Shown here: one piece after another, positions 8,613-17,191 of the stretch | Numbering within the stretch: the stretch's first letter is position 1 | Layout of the letters: every line of letters begins with the position of its first letter | DNA from: GCA-003244245 sp050699635 | GTDB taxonomy: Bacteria; Actinomycetota; Actinomycetes; Mycobacteriales; Pseudonocardiaceae | Assembly: GCA_050699635.1 (NCBI GenBank) | Contig: JBOHFK010000007.1 | Span: forward strand, 1 to 64,000 | DNA length: 64,000 nt | Reading direction: 5' to 3' | Made by a program: the position numbers and the translations under genes | Notes under the pieces: model-generated | Told to the model about the DNA's origin: nothing | The model's database searches: none | What the model saw: the letters and a program-made list of their open reading frames with translations, nothing else

Positions 8613-8972
8613 ATGACGAAGCATTGGATGCGCTGGCAGGACTGGGGTGCTGTCGTCCTGGGCGTGGTTGCCGGGCTATCCGTGTTGTGGCTGGAGACGT
8701 CGAAGGCCGCGATGTGGAGCCTGCTGGTGTTCGGCGTGCTGCTGCTCGCCGGTGGCTTATGGTCCCTGGCGATGCCGGGTTCGGTGGCCAGTGAGTACGT
8801 CCATATCGGTCTCGGGGTACTGCTGTTCATCAGCCCCTGGGCGCTGGGCTACAGCAATCTCCTCGGGGCGTCGTGGACGTCCTGGGTGATCGGTGCGCTG
8901 GCGGTCGCGGTGGGTGCGGCCGCCGTCCCGGTGGCGATGACGGCGCACAACGGTATGGCGGGCCAGCACTGA
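8613..8972 (+). CDS. SPW repeat membrane protein
   Basis: 119 aa with four predicted transmembrane helices and the SPW-type motif FISPWALGY near residue 75; the first half carries the degenerate counterpart MRWQDWGAVVLGVVAGLSVL. The SPW repeat family occurs in small bacterial membrane proteins of unknown function. A GGAGG about ten bases upstream supports the ATG. Its stop codon overlaps the probable start of the TetR gene, so the two form an operon and the membrane protein may be the regulator's partner or target. It is divergent from ccr, with 190 bp between them. Confidence 0.8.
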   Translation: MTKHWMRWQDWGAVVLGVVAGLSVLWLETSKAAMWSLLVFGVLLLAGGLWSLAMPGSVASEYVHIGLGVLLFISPWALGYSNLLGASWTSWVIGALAVAVGAAAVPVAMTAHNGMAGQH

Positions 8973-9568
8973 GCGCCGGGAACGATGTCTCTGCCCGGGA
9001 ACGGATCCTCACCGCAGCGCAGGAACTGTTCGCCGGGCAGGGGTTCGACGCCACCCCGACGTCCCGGATCGCCGAGCGCGCGGGGGTGCCCAAGGGACTG
9101 GTGCACTACTACTTCCGCCGCAAGCCGGACCTGCTCGTGGCGCTGGTCGATCGGCTGCCCCGGGAGCACATCGACCGCAGCCACGTCGTGGTGCACGGCG
9201 ACGTCGCGGGCAGCCTGCGCCGCCTGGTGGCTGCCCTCGACGCCTGGCTGGATGCCTCACCGCTGCTGTCGCACCTGCTCTGGCGGGAGGCCGACACCCA
9301 CCACGCGGTGCGCGACGCGCTCGCCGCCCGGTTCCGCTGGATGGTTGACGAGATCCGGGCGGTGATCCGCGCCGCGCTGCCCGAGTCCCGGCATGGGGCC
9401 GCTGACGTACACAGCGCGGCGGAGCTGCTGGCCCTCGCGGTCAGCTACCGGCACTCCACGGCGCGCCACGCCGGCGACGGGCTCGTCTTGGAGCCGCCCC
9501 TGTCGATGCACCGTGAGCTCCGCTTCCTCGCCGAGGCCTTGGTACTCGGCGCAGGCGCCGACCGTTGA
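8969..9568 (+). CDS. TetR-family transcriptional regulator
   Basis: About 199 aa. N-terminal TetR HTH: RILTAAQELFAGQGFDATPT, then RIAERAGVPKGLVHYYFRRK; the rest is the helical ligand/dimer domain. The start is unusual: in frame there is no ATG or GTG between 8873 and the HTH. A CTG at 8969 overlaps the SPW gene stop (CTGA) and gives a protein of normal length; the GTG at 8873 would add 32 residues of unlikely composition inside the SPW gene. It probably autoregulates the SPW-tetR unit. Ligand unknown. Confidence 0.85.
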   Translation: MSAGNDVSARERILTAAQELFAGQGFDATPTSRIAERAGVPKGLVHYYFRRKPDLLVALVDRLPREHIDRSHVVVHGDVAGSLRRLVAALDAWLDASPLLSHLLWREADTHHAVRDALAARFRWMVDEIRAVIRAALPESRHGAADVHSAAELLALAVSYRHSTARHAGDGLVLEPPLSMHRELRFLAEALVLGAGADR

Positions 9569-9637
9569 TGCGATGTTCGCCGACCTGACGTCGCCCTTCC
9601 CGCTCCATATCAGGGACTGAACCGACCGATCTGGCCA

Positions 9638-10015
9638 TTACACCTGGTGCAGCCGCAGTCGGATCTTCGAAGTGGCGGCGAGCCGCTGCAGATCGTCAGG
9701 GTCTGAGGTGAACACCGCAGCCCGGTACCGCAGCGCGGTGAGCACGACGTGCGCGTCGACCACATCAGAGGTGCCGCTATCGCGGAGCAGGCGCCCGACT
9801 GCACGTCCGGCGTTCTCATCGAAAGACTCGATGACACAGCCCTTCAGCAAGCGGGAGAGCTGCGGCTGCGGTCCCCCCCGCCATGCCTGCCCCAGCACCA
9901 CGGCGGGCACGACCGCCTGATCGTCGCGGTCGAGACCGCGACGATGCACTGCCCACATGGTCCGGTCACCACGTTCGGCGGCGAGTAGTGCGCCGGTGTC
10001 GTAGACGAGGGTCAC
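9638..10015 (-). CDS. vapC: VapC-type PIN-domain toxin (RNase)
   Basis: 125 aa. Acidic PIN residues are visible: Asp in LVYDTGALLAAERGD, Asp in TSDVVDAHVVLTAL and Asp in VFTSDPDDLQRLA, which coordinate the metal used to cut RNA. The GTG start at 10015 overlaps the antitoxin stop (GTGA), the classic order of a type II toxin-antitoxin operon. Its target (tRNA or other RNA) cannot be predicted. The gene is intact. Confidence 0.85.
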   Translation of the reverse strand: MTLVYDTGALLAAERGDRTMWAVHRRGLDRDDQAVVPAVVLGQAWRGGPQPQLSRLLKGCVIESFDENAGRAVGRLLRDSGTSDVVDAHVVLTALRYRAAVFTSDPDDLQRLAATSKIRLRLHQV

Positions 10016-10260
10016 CGCGCAGCTGGCCGAACACCCAGCTCGTCGAGGATCTTGTCGGCGCGGTCGATCTCGTCCTGGGTGAAGGCGCCGGCCTCGGCCT
10101 CGTACTCGCGGACGGCTGCCAGTCCGGCGGCCAACTTCGCGGCTTTCTGCGCAGCCTGGGACAGCCACGCCGACAGGCTGAGCCCCGCCTCCTCTGCAGC
10201 GATGCGTGCCGCGGCGAGCGTCTCCTCCTCCAGCGACACCGAGATCTTGGTGACGGCCAT
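10012..10260 (-). CDS. vapB: VapB-type antitoxin
   Basis: 82 aa, the first gene of the pair with the PIN toxin. The N-terminus KISVSLEEETLAAARIAAEE is a ribbon-helix-helix pattern for DNA binding and autoregulation; the acidic C-terminus (AGAFTQDEIDRADKILDELG) is the part that usually wraps the toxin. The ATG at 10260 is clear. It is preceded by an intergenic space of about 110 bp that must contain the operon promoter. Confidence 0.8.
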   Translation of the reverse strand: MAVTKISVSLEEETLAAARIAAEEAGLSLSAWLSQAAQKAAKLAAGLAAVREYEAEAGAFTQDEIDRADKILDELGVRPAAR

Positions 10261-10368
10261 GCCCCAGAGGTTAGCATGATGGTGCTACTGTCGGTGCGAA
10301 CATTCGTTGGTCGCAGTCTCAGAGGTCGTCGGCTCCGCCACGCGTGGAAACCCGATCAATGACGATCT

Positions 10369-10860
10369 TCACCGGTCTTCGCGCCGCCGTTCGCGCATCT
10401 CATCGCGGGCCATCCTGCGCCGTTCGCGCCGTTTCCCGGGTATCTCGCCGTCACGCCCGCCCTTGCGCGAGAGGGCGCCAAGGATGATCGATACGGCAAT
10501 CGCCACGCCGAACAGCCAAGGCAGGCCGAGCGCGGGACCGATGAAGATCGCGCTCACCCAGGCCACACCGATGATCGGACCCGTGACCTCGCGTGGGATG
10601 CCATGCCATCCGGGAGCGGGTACCGGAGGCTCCGTCACGGGCTGGACGTCAACTGTGCCGAAGCTGGGCTTGGGCGCGGGCAGATCGGCGAACAGTGCGC
10701 TCAGTTCGCTTCTGGTGCGCGCGGTCGTCACCCGAGCTGAACGGTCGCCGTACTCGTCGATGTCCAGCCGACCGGCACTCATGTGTGCGCCGAGTGCGTT
10801 GAGGGCTTCCTCGCGTTCGGCGTCGCCGATCCGCACTTCCGGCAAATCGGGCTCATTCAC
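10369..10860 (-). CDS. DUF1707 membrane protein
   Basis: 163 aa, GTG start. Residues 8-60 form the DUF1707 domain (RIGDAEREEALNALGAHMSA, GRLDIDEYGDRSARVTTART), common in actinobacteria and often fused to membrane segments. Two hydrophobic helices follow (VTGPIIGVAWVSAIFIG, LPWLFGVAIAVSIILGAL), then a very basic tail of about 35 residues. DUF1707 proteins have been discussed as stress-related membrane proteins, but no reaction is known. It lies immediately downstream of the epimerase on the same strand. Confidence 0.8.
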   Translation of the reverse strand: MNEPDLPEVRIGDAEREEALNALGAHMSAGRLDIDEYGDRSARVTTARTRSELSALFADLPAPKPSFGTVDVQPVTEPPVPAPGWHGIPREVTGPIIGVAWVSAIFIGPALGLPWLFGVAIAVSIILGALSRKGGRDGEIPGKRRERRRMARDEMRERRREDR

Positions 10861-10883
10861 ACGCTTAATCGTACGGTCGCGGG

Positions 10884-11327
10884 CTAGTGCGCCGGCGCAG
10901 GTTCCACCAGTTCCACCAGTACGCCACCGGCGTCCTTGGGGTGCACAAAATTGATCTTTGAGCCGGCGGTGCCGCGGCGGGGGGTGTCGTAGAGCAGCCG
11001 CAGGCCGGCGCCGAGCAGCGCCGCCATGGCCGATTCGATGTCGGTGACCCGGTAGGCCAGTTGCTGCATACCGGGTCCGTTGCGGTCGAGGAACTTGGCG
11101 ATGGTGGAGGTCGGGCCCAATGGGGCGAGCAGTTGCACCGCGGCACCGGTGCCGGAGTCGCCGGGCACGCGCAGCATGCCTTCGTGCACCCCCTGCTCCT
11201 CGTTGATCTCCTCGTGGACCAGCTCCAGCCCGAACGTCTCCCGGTAGAACTCCACGGCTGCCGCAAAATCAGGAACCGCGATGCCGACATGATCGATTGC
11301 CGTGACAAGAGCTGGCAGTGGCGTCAT
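10884..11327 (-). CDS. mce: Methylmalonyl-CoA epimerase
   Basis: 147 aa VOC-fold enzyme interconverting (2R)- and (2S)-methylmalonyl-CoA (or ethylmalonyl-CoA). Two beta-alpha-beta-beta-beta modules start at IDHVGIAVPDFAAAVEFYRE and QQLAYRVTDIESAMAALLGA. Metal-ligand candidates are His in DHVGIAV, the Gln pair in GMQQLAYRV where most family members have His, and Glu in VLVELVE. It is divergent from the thiolase (122 bp between starts). With ccr, the mutase and MeaB it completes an ethylmalonyl/methylmalonyl-CoA module. The Gln at the usual His position is worth checking against the closest homologues. Confidence 0.9.
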   Translation of the reverse strand: MTPLPALVTAIDHVGIAVPDFAAAVEFYRETFGLELVHEEINEEQGVHEGMLRVPGDSGTGAAVQLLAPLGPTSTIAKFLDRNGPGMQQLAYRVTDIESAMAALLGAGLRLLYDTPRRGTAGSKINFVHPKDAGGVLVELVEPAPAH

Positions 11328-11448
11328 GAGTTGCAGCGTACGGCCCGTCGAAGTGTGCTCATTGTCATCGCCGTGCGGACAGCGATAGCGCGGTAGGGTC
11401 GAGATTCAGCCCCGAGATCACAACACTGCCACGCCGGAGGTCTGCGTT

Positions 11449-12645
11449 ATGACCGGTTCTGTCATCGTCGCCGGAGCCCGCACCCCGATGGGGCGGTTGC
11501 TCGGCCAGCTCAAGGACTTCTCGGCCGCCCAGCTCGGCGGGTTCGCCATCAAGAGCGCGCTGGAACGCGCTGGCGTGGCGCCTGAGCAGGTGCAGTACGT
11601 GATCATGGGCCAGGTGCTCACCGCGGGCGCGGGTCAGATCCCAGCGCGTCAAGCCGCGGTCAGCGCCGGCATCGGCATGGACGTGCCGGCGCTGACCGTC
11701 AACAAGGTGTGCCTGTCCGGCTTGAACGCGATCATGCTGGCTGACCAGCTGATCCGGGCCGGCGAGTACGACATCATCGTGGCCGGCGGGCAGGAGTCGA
11801 TGACCCAGGCTCCACACCTGCTGGCCAAATCCCGCGCCGGGTTCAAGTACGGCGATGTCACCATGTTCGACCACATGGCCTACGACGGGCTGCACGACTC
11901 GTTCGACCAGGTCTCGATGGGTGCCTCCACCGAGAAGCACACCGCCCGCCACCAGCTGACCCGGGCCGAGCAGGACGAGTTCGCCGCGCAGTCGCATCAA
12001 CGGGCCGCACGTGCGGCCGACGGCGGACTGTTCGCCGAGGAGATCACCCCGGTGACCGTGCCGCAGCGCAAGGGCGATCCGGTCGTGCTGACCGCCGACG
12101 AGGGCATCCGGCCCGACACCACCGCCGAGAGCCTGGGCAAGCTGCGGCCGGCCTTCGCCGCGGACGGCACCATCACTGCCGGGTCGTCGTCGCCGATCAG
12201 CGACGGGGCCGCCGCGGTCGTGGTGATGAGCAAGACCAAGGCGGTTGAGCTCGGGCTGAGCTGGCTGGCCGAGATCGGGGCGCACGGCATGGTGGCCGGG
12301 CCGGACGACTCCAGCCTGCACGAGCAGCCCGCGAATGCGGTGCTCGCGGCGTGCCGCAAAGAGGGCATCGAGGCCAGTGACCTCGACGTCGTGGAGATCA
12401 ACGAGGCGTTCGCCGCGGTGGGTGTGGTGTCCACCCGCAAACTCGGCGTCGACCCGGCGCGGGTCAACCCCAACGGCGGGGCGATCGCGCTTGGGCACCC
12501 GATCGGCGCGTCCGGCGCCCGGCTGGCGCTGCACCTGGCGATGGAGCTGCGCCGCCGCGGTGGTGGCGTGGGCGCGGCATCGTTGTGCGGTGGCGGCGGT
12601 CAGGGTGACGCGCTGATTCTCCGGGTGCCCCACGACGCGGCGTGA
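11449..12645 (+). CDS. Acetyl-CoA C-acetyltransferase (thiolase)
   Basis: 398 aa, normal for biosynthetic thiolases that condense two acetyl-CoA to acetoacetyl-CoA, the entry to the ethylmalonyl-CoA route. The acylated Cys88 lies in VNKVCLSG; the C-terminal catalytic blocks are GHPIGASGARL (His) and LCGGGGQGDA (Cys). The downstream meaB gene overlaps by a GTGA, so both are translated from one message. Assignment to atoB or phaA by name would be arbitrary. Confidence 0.92.
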   Translation: MTGSVIVAGARTPMGRLLGQLKDFSAAQLGGFAIKSALERAGVAPEQVQYVIMGQVLTAGAGQIPARQAAVSAGIGMDVPALTVNKVCLSGLNAIMLADQLIRAGEYDIIVAGGQESMTQAPHLLAKSRAGFKYGDVTMFDHMAYDGLHDSFDQVSMGASTEKHTARHQLTRAEQDEFAAQSHQRAARAADGGLFAEEITPVTVPQRKGDPVVLTADEGIRPDTTAESLGKLRPAFAADGTITAGSSSPISDGAAAVVVMSKTKAVELGLSWLAEIGAHGMVAGPDDSSLHEQPANAVLAACRKEGIEASDLDVVEINEAFAAVGVVSTRKLGVDPARVNPNGGAIALGHPIGASGARLALHLAMELRRRGGGVGAASLCGGGGQGDALILRVPHDAA

Positions 12646-13613
12646 GCTCTCCCGGCCGGGGCATCGACGACCTGGTCGCGCACGCGCGGCAAGGCCAGGC
12701 CCGCGCGATCGGCCGGCTCATCTCGCTGATCGAGGACGGTGCCCCTGAGCTGCGGGCCCTGGCGGCGGCGCTGGCTCCCGATACCGGCCGGGCCCAGGTC
12801 GTCGGGATCACCGGGCCGCCCGGGGTGGGCAAGTCGAGCACCGTCAGTGGGCTGATCGCCGCGCTGCGGGCCGCCGGCAAGCGGGTGGGCGTCCTCGCGG
12901 TCGACCCGTCCTCGCCGTTTTCCGGTGGGGCGCTGCTCGGTGACCGGGTCCGGATGCAGGACCATGCCACCGACGGCGGGGTGTTCATCAGGTCGATGGC
13001 CACCCGGGGACAGCTGGGGGGCATCGCCTGGGCCACCCCGCAGGCGCTGCGGGTACTGGCCGCCGCAGGCTGCGACGAAGTGCTGGTGGAGACCGTGGGT
13101 GTCGGCCAGTCCGAGGTGGAGGTGGCTGCACTCGCCGACACCACCCTGGTGCTGCTGGCGCCGGGCATGGGCGACGGAGTTCAGGCGGCCAAGGCCGGAA
13201 TCCTCGAAGTCGCGGACATCTTCGTGGTGAACAAGGCCGACCGCGAGGGCGCGGACCAGACCGTCCGGGATCTCAAGCACATCATCTCGCTGGGTCGGCA
13301 CGGCTGCGCAGGTCCTGGCTGGCGGCCACCGGTCATCCGCACCGTGGCCACCAACGCCGACGGCATCGATGAGCTCGTCGGGGCGATCGTCGAGCACCGC
13401 GAGTGGATGCTGGGCCACGGTGAGCTGGATGCCCGCCGGCAGCGTCGCGCGGAGGCCGAGGTCGAGGCGATTGCGATGGCGCAGCTGCACAGCAAGCTCG
13501 GCGACGTCCTGCGCGGTAGCGCCTTGCCCGGGCTGGCCAAGTGTGTCGTCGCCGGCGACCTCGACGTCTACCGGGCCGCCGACGAGCTGATCGCCGCCTT
13601 AGGCGGTTTGTGA
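12642..13613 (+). CDS. meaB: MeaB/ArgK-family G3E GTPase, acyl-CoA mutase chaperone
   Basis: 323 aa. MeaB (MMAA in humans) guards the loading and integrity of adenosylcobalamin in acyl-CoA mutases using GTP hydrolysis. Walker A GPPGVGKSS at residues 58-66; VLAVDPSSPFSGGALLGDRV is characteristic of the family; ETVGVGQSEVEV is the switch region and VNKADREG the guanine-specificity motif. The GTG start is coupled to the thiolase stop. Its mutase client is probably the IcmA-like gene at 26562, now 13 kb away across an inserted island. Confidence 0.93.
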   Translation: MSSPGRGIDDLVAHARQGQARAIGRLISLIEDGAPELRALAAALAPDTGRAQVVGITGPPGVGKSSTVSGLIAALRAAGKRVGVLAVDPSSPFSGGALLGDRVRMQDHATDGGVFIRSMATRGQLGGIAWATPQALRVLAAAGCDEVLVETVGVGQSEVEVAALADTTLVLLAPGMGDGVQAAKAGILEVADIFVVNKADREGADQTVRDLKHIISLGRHGCAGPGWRPPVIRTVATNADGIDELVGAIVEHREWMLGHGELDARRQRRAEAEVEAIAMAQLHSKLGDVLRGSALPGLAKCVVAGDLDVYRAADELIAALGGL

Positions 13614-13684
13614 GTGGCAAACAGCGTTATAGCGGTATTTCATTTTCCTGTCCGTTGAGTGGGCCGCAAACCGAGAAGGAGCCA

Positions 13685-13843
13685 ATGTCGGTGGGAAAAC
13701 ACGATCGGGACAAGGACCAGGACGGGCAGGTACCCCAGGACAAGTCATTACCCAATGGAGACTGGATCAAAACCAGTGCGGACGTCGACGATGATGAACA
13801 GGCCCGGCAAGCTTACTGTACAACCGGATGCTGGCGGAGCTGA
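13685..13843 (+). CDS. Small hydrophilic peptide, unknown
   Basis: 52 aa with an excellent ribosome site (AAGGAG five bases before the ATG). The first 42 residues are highly charged (HDRDKDQDGQVPQDK ... DVDDDEQARQAY) and the C-terminus is CTTGCWRS. The leader-plus-Cys-core layout resembles a ribosomal peptide precursor, but no dedicated modifying enzyme lies next to it and the radical SAM gene is 7.4 kb away. It could also be the truncated start of a larger lost gene at the island boundary. I do not recognise a family. Confidence 0.45.
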   Translation: MSVGKHDRDKDQDGQVPQDKSLPNGDWIKTSADVDDDEQARQAYCTTGCWRS

Positions 13844-13877
13844 ACCGGCGGTCCTCCCCCGGAAGCAGCGGATGAAC

Positions 13878-15311
13878 TCAGAATCCACTTGTCAATTTCT
13901 GATAGCACCCGGCGAGTACGGCCATTGCCCGCCGCGAAGAATCTGGATCGTGTACATAGGGAAGCCGCAAATTTGACTCGTTATTCTTTTGGATATTGAA
14001 TTCACTGCTTGGTAGCAGTGTCAGTCCTTCGCGAAGCGTCATTTGGAACAGGTTCTGGGAAACGGATTCAGGCAATTCTACCCAGAACGACAGTCCGCCT
14101 AGGGGCATCTTCCAGCGGAACTGGGGCAGTAGCTCCGTCAGTGCCTCTGCCATTGCGTTCCGTTGTTGCCGTACCAGGGGAACACGATCCTGAAGGACTT
14201 CTTCGCGGTGCCGGAGCAACCAGGCCGCCTGCGCTTGTGCGTCGACGGCGACTCCCAGATCGGACGCTCCCCGGAGCTGGGCAAGTTTGCTCATCAAATG
14301 CTTCGGTGCACGAAGCCATCCCACTCGGAGTCCCCCCCAGAAGAGTTTACTCATCGACCCAGCGGAAACAACATCACCGTCTGGGGCCAAGGCTGCGATA
14401 GTGCCCGGAGCTGCTCCCTCAAGGCGCATGTCAAGCAGTGCGAGGTTTTCGATGATCACAACATGCCCAGTCCGTGCCAGTCTTGACAACTTGCGCTGGC
14501 GAGAAGCCGACAGGCACACCCCAGTAGGATTTTGGTAAGCTGGCGTCACCACCACGGCTGTGAGGCATGGCCCGTTGATGTCAGGGATCATCAGGCCGCC
14601 GTCGTCGATGGGGGTGGGACGGAGACATCGTCCCTGACCCCGCAGCGCCATCAACACCGATGGCGCAATCGGCTGCTCCACCCAGATGTCAGATCCACGA
14701 GGCAGAAGCTGGGCAGCAAGCCACAGACCATGAACGGTCCCGTGAGAAATCATGATCTGTTCCGGTGTGGTGGGCACACCATGCATCTCGAACCACGCGG
14801 CCACCTCGGCGCGGAGGAATTCCAGACCAACGACGTCGTAACCGTGGCTGTCGATCTGCAAAGAAACGACGAACGGTCGGACCTCGTCCCGCGCGGTCAT
14901 TATCAGCGGATGGGCGGGGAGTGCGGCGATGGAGAGGTCGATAGTGGCCGAACGGCCCCGCGATAGATATTGAACGTGCAACGCTGAATCGCGTAGGTGG
15001 CTGGTCTTATCGGTAGATGACGCCGACACGGTGGACCACGTGCCACAACCGGACGCGCTCGCGACACGACCGGACGATCGCAACTGGTCGTAAGCCGCTT
15101 CGGTGGTGCGCCTACTCACGGACAGCGCTTCGGCGAGCGCACGTTCTGAAGGGAGCATACCACCCGGTGGTATCACTCCCTCGTCGATCAGGTCGGTGAG
15201 GCGGGAGGCCAAGCGCGCATACAGCGGCCCGCTGGCCCTTGACCAATCGCCGAGCTGCTTCCTGAGCTCGTTCACGAGAATGACCAGGCGCGACGCCTGA
15301 CTCGCTACCAT
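13878..15311 (-). CDS. MocR/PdxR-type GntR regulator with aminotransferase domain
   Basis: 477 aa. The ATG at 15311 has AAGGAG seven bases upstream. Residues about 20-95 form a GntR winged helix (LYARLASRLTDLIDEG, GMLPSERALAEALSVSRRTT); the rest is a fold-type I aminotransferase domain with TPAYQNPTGV and the PLP lysine in GSMSKLFWGGLRVGW. Such proteins sense PLP or an amino compound and control one or a few nearby genes. It is the last gene, on the same strand, of the fatty-acid-like operon, and is the obvious candidate regulator. Codon use is less GC-rich than the core genes. Confidence 0.85.
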   Translation of the reverse strand: MVASQASRLVILVNELRKQLGDWSRASGPLYARLASRLTDLIDEGVIPPGGMLPSERALAEALSVSRRTTEAAYDQLRSSGRVASASGCGTWSTVSASSTDKTSHLRDSALHVQYLSRGRSATIDLSIAALPAHPLIMTARDEVRPFVVSLQIDSHGYDVVGLEFLRAEVAAWFEMHGVPTTPEQIMISHGTVHGLWLAAQLLPRGSDIWVEQPIAPSVLMALRGQGRCLRPTPIDDGGLMIPDINGPCLTAVVVTPAYQNPTGVCLSASRQRKLSRLARTGHVVIIENLALLDMRLEGAAPGTIAALAPDGDVVSAGSMSKLFWGGLRVGWLRAPKHLMSKLAQLRGASDLGVAVDAQAQAAWLLRHREEVLQDRVPLVRQQRNAMAEALTELLPQFRWKMPLGGLSFWVELPESVSQNLFQMTLREGLTLLPSSEFNIQKNNESNLRLPYVHDPDSSRRAMAVLAGCYQKLTSGF

Positions 15312-15423
15312 TTCAGAGCTCCTTCCCTGCTGGCCACTACCGCCGCCAGCGCGTGAAGTGATCAGGCGTCGCGTCATCCCGGCGCCAAGGACGTTGATCC
15401 ACTTCCCCCAAAGTAGAGCTGCC

Positions 15424-15606
15424 TTAGCGGATAGAGAAGGTGAGGGTTGCCGCAGATACAATGTGCTGAGATTTGTCGACGACGTCGGCCCGCACCTCCG
15501 CCAGGCGTTTACCAAGTTTGAGCAGGTCAACGCGTGCCGCGAGGATGCCGGGCATCGGCGCGTTCAGAAAACTCATGCTCAGATTGCGCAGCAGTACCGA
15601 GACGTC
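15424..15606 (-). pseudogene. C-terminal remnant of a hotdog-fold thioesterase
   Basis: About 60 codons ending at 15424 read LSMSFLNAPMPGILAARVDL and LLKLGKRLAEVRADV, then VSAATLTFSIR. This is the C-terminal strand pattern of PaaI-type acyl-CoA/ACP thioesterases. Upstream the reading runs into the IS1182-type fragment, so the N-terminal half with the catalytic Asp/Asn is gone. It was probably the product-releasing or editing thioesterase of the neighbouring operon before the IS event. Confidence 0.55.
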
Positions 15607-15955
15607 TAGGAGGCCGCTGAATAATCGGCGTGTCACCCTGAATATGCCGCTGAGCTGGGAGAATGGTGTCATGCAGGGTATGGAGCGGGCTGATCGGGAG
15701 TTTCTGGACGCACAGGCGCTGGTCGGTCATCTGGTTGCGGAGGGCAGCATGTTCGCGTTCTTGGCAGAACATCGCCAGGACGTGTTCCCTGATGGGGAGT
15801 TCGAGGATCTGTTTCCTTCGGGTAAGGGACGGCCGTCCATCCCGGCGTCGGTGATGGCCTCGATCCTGGTGTTGCAGACGCTGCACGATCTGTCGGATCG
15901 GGAGACCGCCGAGGCCGCGCGGTGTGATCTGCGGTGGAAGGTCGCGACCGCACCA
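15607..15955 (+). mobile_element. 5' fragment of an IS1182-family element
   Basis: From the ATG at 15671 the plus strand codes MQGMERADREFLDAQALVGH and continues to GRPSIPASVMASILVLQTLH and DLRWKVA, the N-terminal domain of IS1182-type DDE transposases. It stops abruptly near 15955 where exporter DNA begins on the other strand. Catalytic domains are absent. The fragment truncates the genes on both sides: the thioesterase at its left and the exporter at its right. Confidence 0.8.
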
Positions 15956-17191
15956 AATGTCGCCACACCGAGCACACCACCGACTTGGCGAACAACGCCG
16001 AGTACTCCACTGGCGGCGCCGGCGTGCTCGACGGCAACTGCCCGTAGTAGAGCGGTTGTCATCGGCGGGGAAGTGAGGCCCGCGCCGAACCCAATCGGGA
16101 CGAGCGCGGTAAGCGTTATAATGATCGGCGTGCTCGGCCCGATGAAGAGAAGTGCGCCGAAGCCCAAAGCCTCAACGGTCTGTCCGACCGTCAGTGGTAT
16201 CCGGGTGCCATATCTAGTGATCAGCCGACCAGCAAGAAGATTCCCGACCATGGTGGACGCGGTCATAGGAATAAACATCAGCCCAGTAACTACCGGTGTG
16301 GCGCCTCGGATCTGCTGGAAGTACAGAGTAAGGATGAAGCAAAGCCCGAAGTAGGCAAGGTTCATCACAAAGCCGGTGCTTGTAGCGGCTATGAAGGGAT
16401 TCGAGCGGAACAGGCCCAACGGAACCGCAGCATGCGCGAGTCGGCTTTCGATGACGAAGAATGCGATGGTCGAAACGCCAAACACGCCGAGCGCAGGAAC
16501 GGCATACCGGCCGCCTTCTGTAATCGCGAACGTCAAGCCGACCAGCGCGGTAACAGCGCTGAGCTGACCCGCCAGATCCATCGGCGAGAAGCGCGGTTTC
16601 GACCGAGGCAGGCGGCGCAGGGAGGCAGCCCCAGCGACGCCAATCGGGACGTTCACCAGAAATATCGCCTGCCACCCCAGTTCGCTAGTTAGCAGGCCGC
16701 CGAGCAGGGGCCCGATTGACACGGCGACGCCACCAGCCGTGGCCCATAGTGCAATTCCACGGGCCAGCGCGGCTGGCTCAACCAGCATCTGGCGAATAAT
16801 AGACAGCGATGACGGCAGAATCATCGCTGCCGCAGCACCTTGCACGACCCTTGCCGTGATCAGCGCGTCAGAGCTTGGGTGCGAGACCACAGGCCAGCGA
16901 TGACAAGGTAAAAAGCCCGAGGCCTATCCCGAAGGCACGGTTCGCGCCTATTCGATCGGATAGCGTTCCTGCAGAAATCAACAAAGCAGCAAAGACCATC
17001 ACATAAGAATTGATCACCCACTGCAACTCCGTGACGCCACCGCCGAATTGACGTCCGATCGACGGGACTGCCACGTTCACGATGGTGGCGTCCAGAGTGA
17101 TGGTGAAAAAGCCCAGACAAGCAACGGCGACGCCCAAGCGAGTACCGTCCGATGCAGTCACCCGGCCGAGCAACGGATATTTCAGGTGCAC
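15956..17191 (-). pseudogene. MFS drug exporter (DHA2/EmrB-like), frameshifted and truncated
   Basis: The N-terminal reading from the ATG at 17191 has DHA2 motifs (TLDATIVNVAVPSIGRQFGG, QWVINSYVMVFAALL, GTLSDRIGANRAFG) and stops at 16868. A second frame continues the protein from SSDALITARVVQGAAAAMIL to GVLGVVRQVGGVLGVATFG. A one-base shift near 16870 separates them. The 3' end is cut by the IS1182-type fragment at about 15955, removing the last helices. As part of the operon (start overlaps the KAS III stop by 10 bp) it would have exported the product; it now looks inactive. Confidence 0.8.

Noticed and set aside
13659..13976. 105-aa alternative frame over the small peptide gene
   Set aside because: It lacks a ribosome site, whereas the 13685 frame has AAGGAG at ideal spacing; it also overlaps the MocR 3' end.
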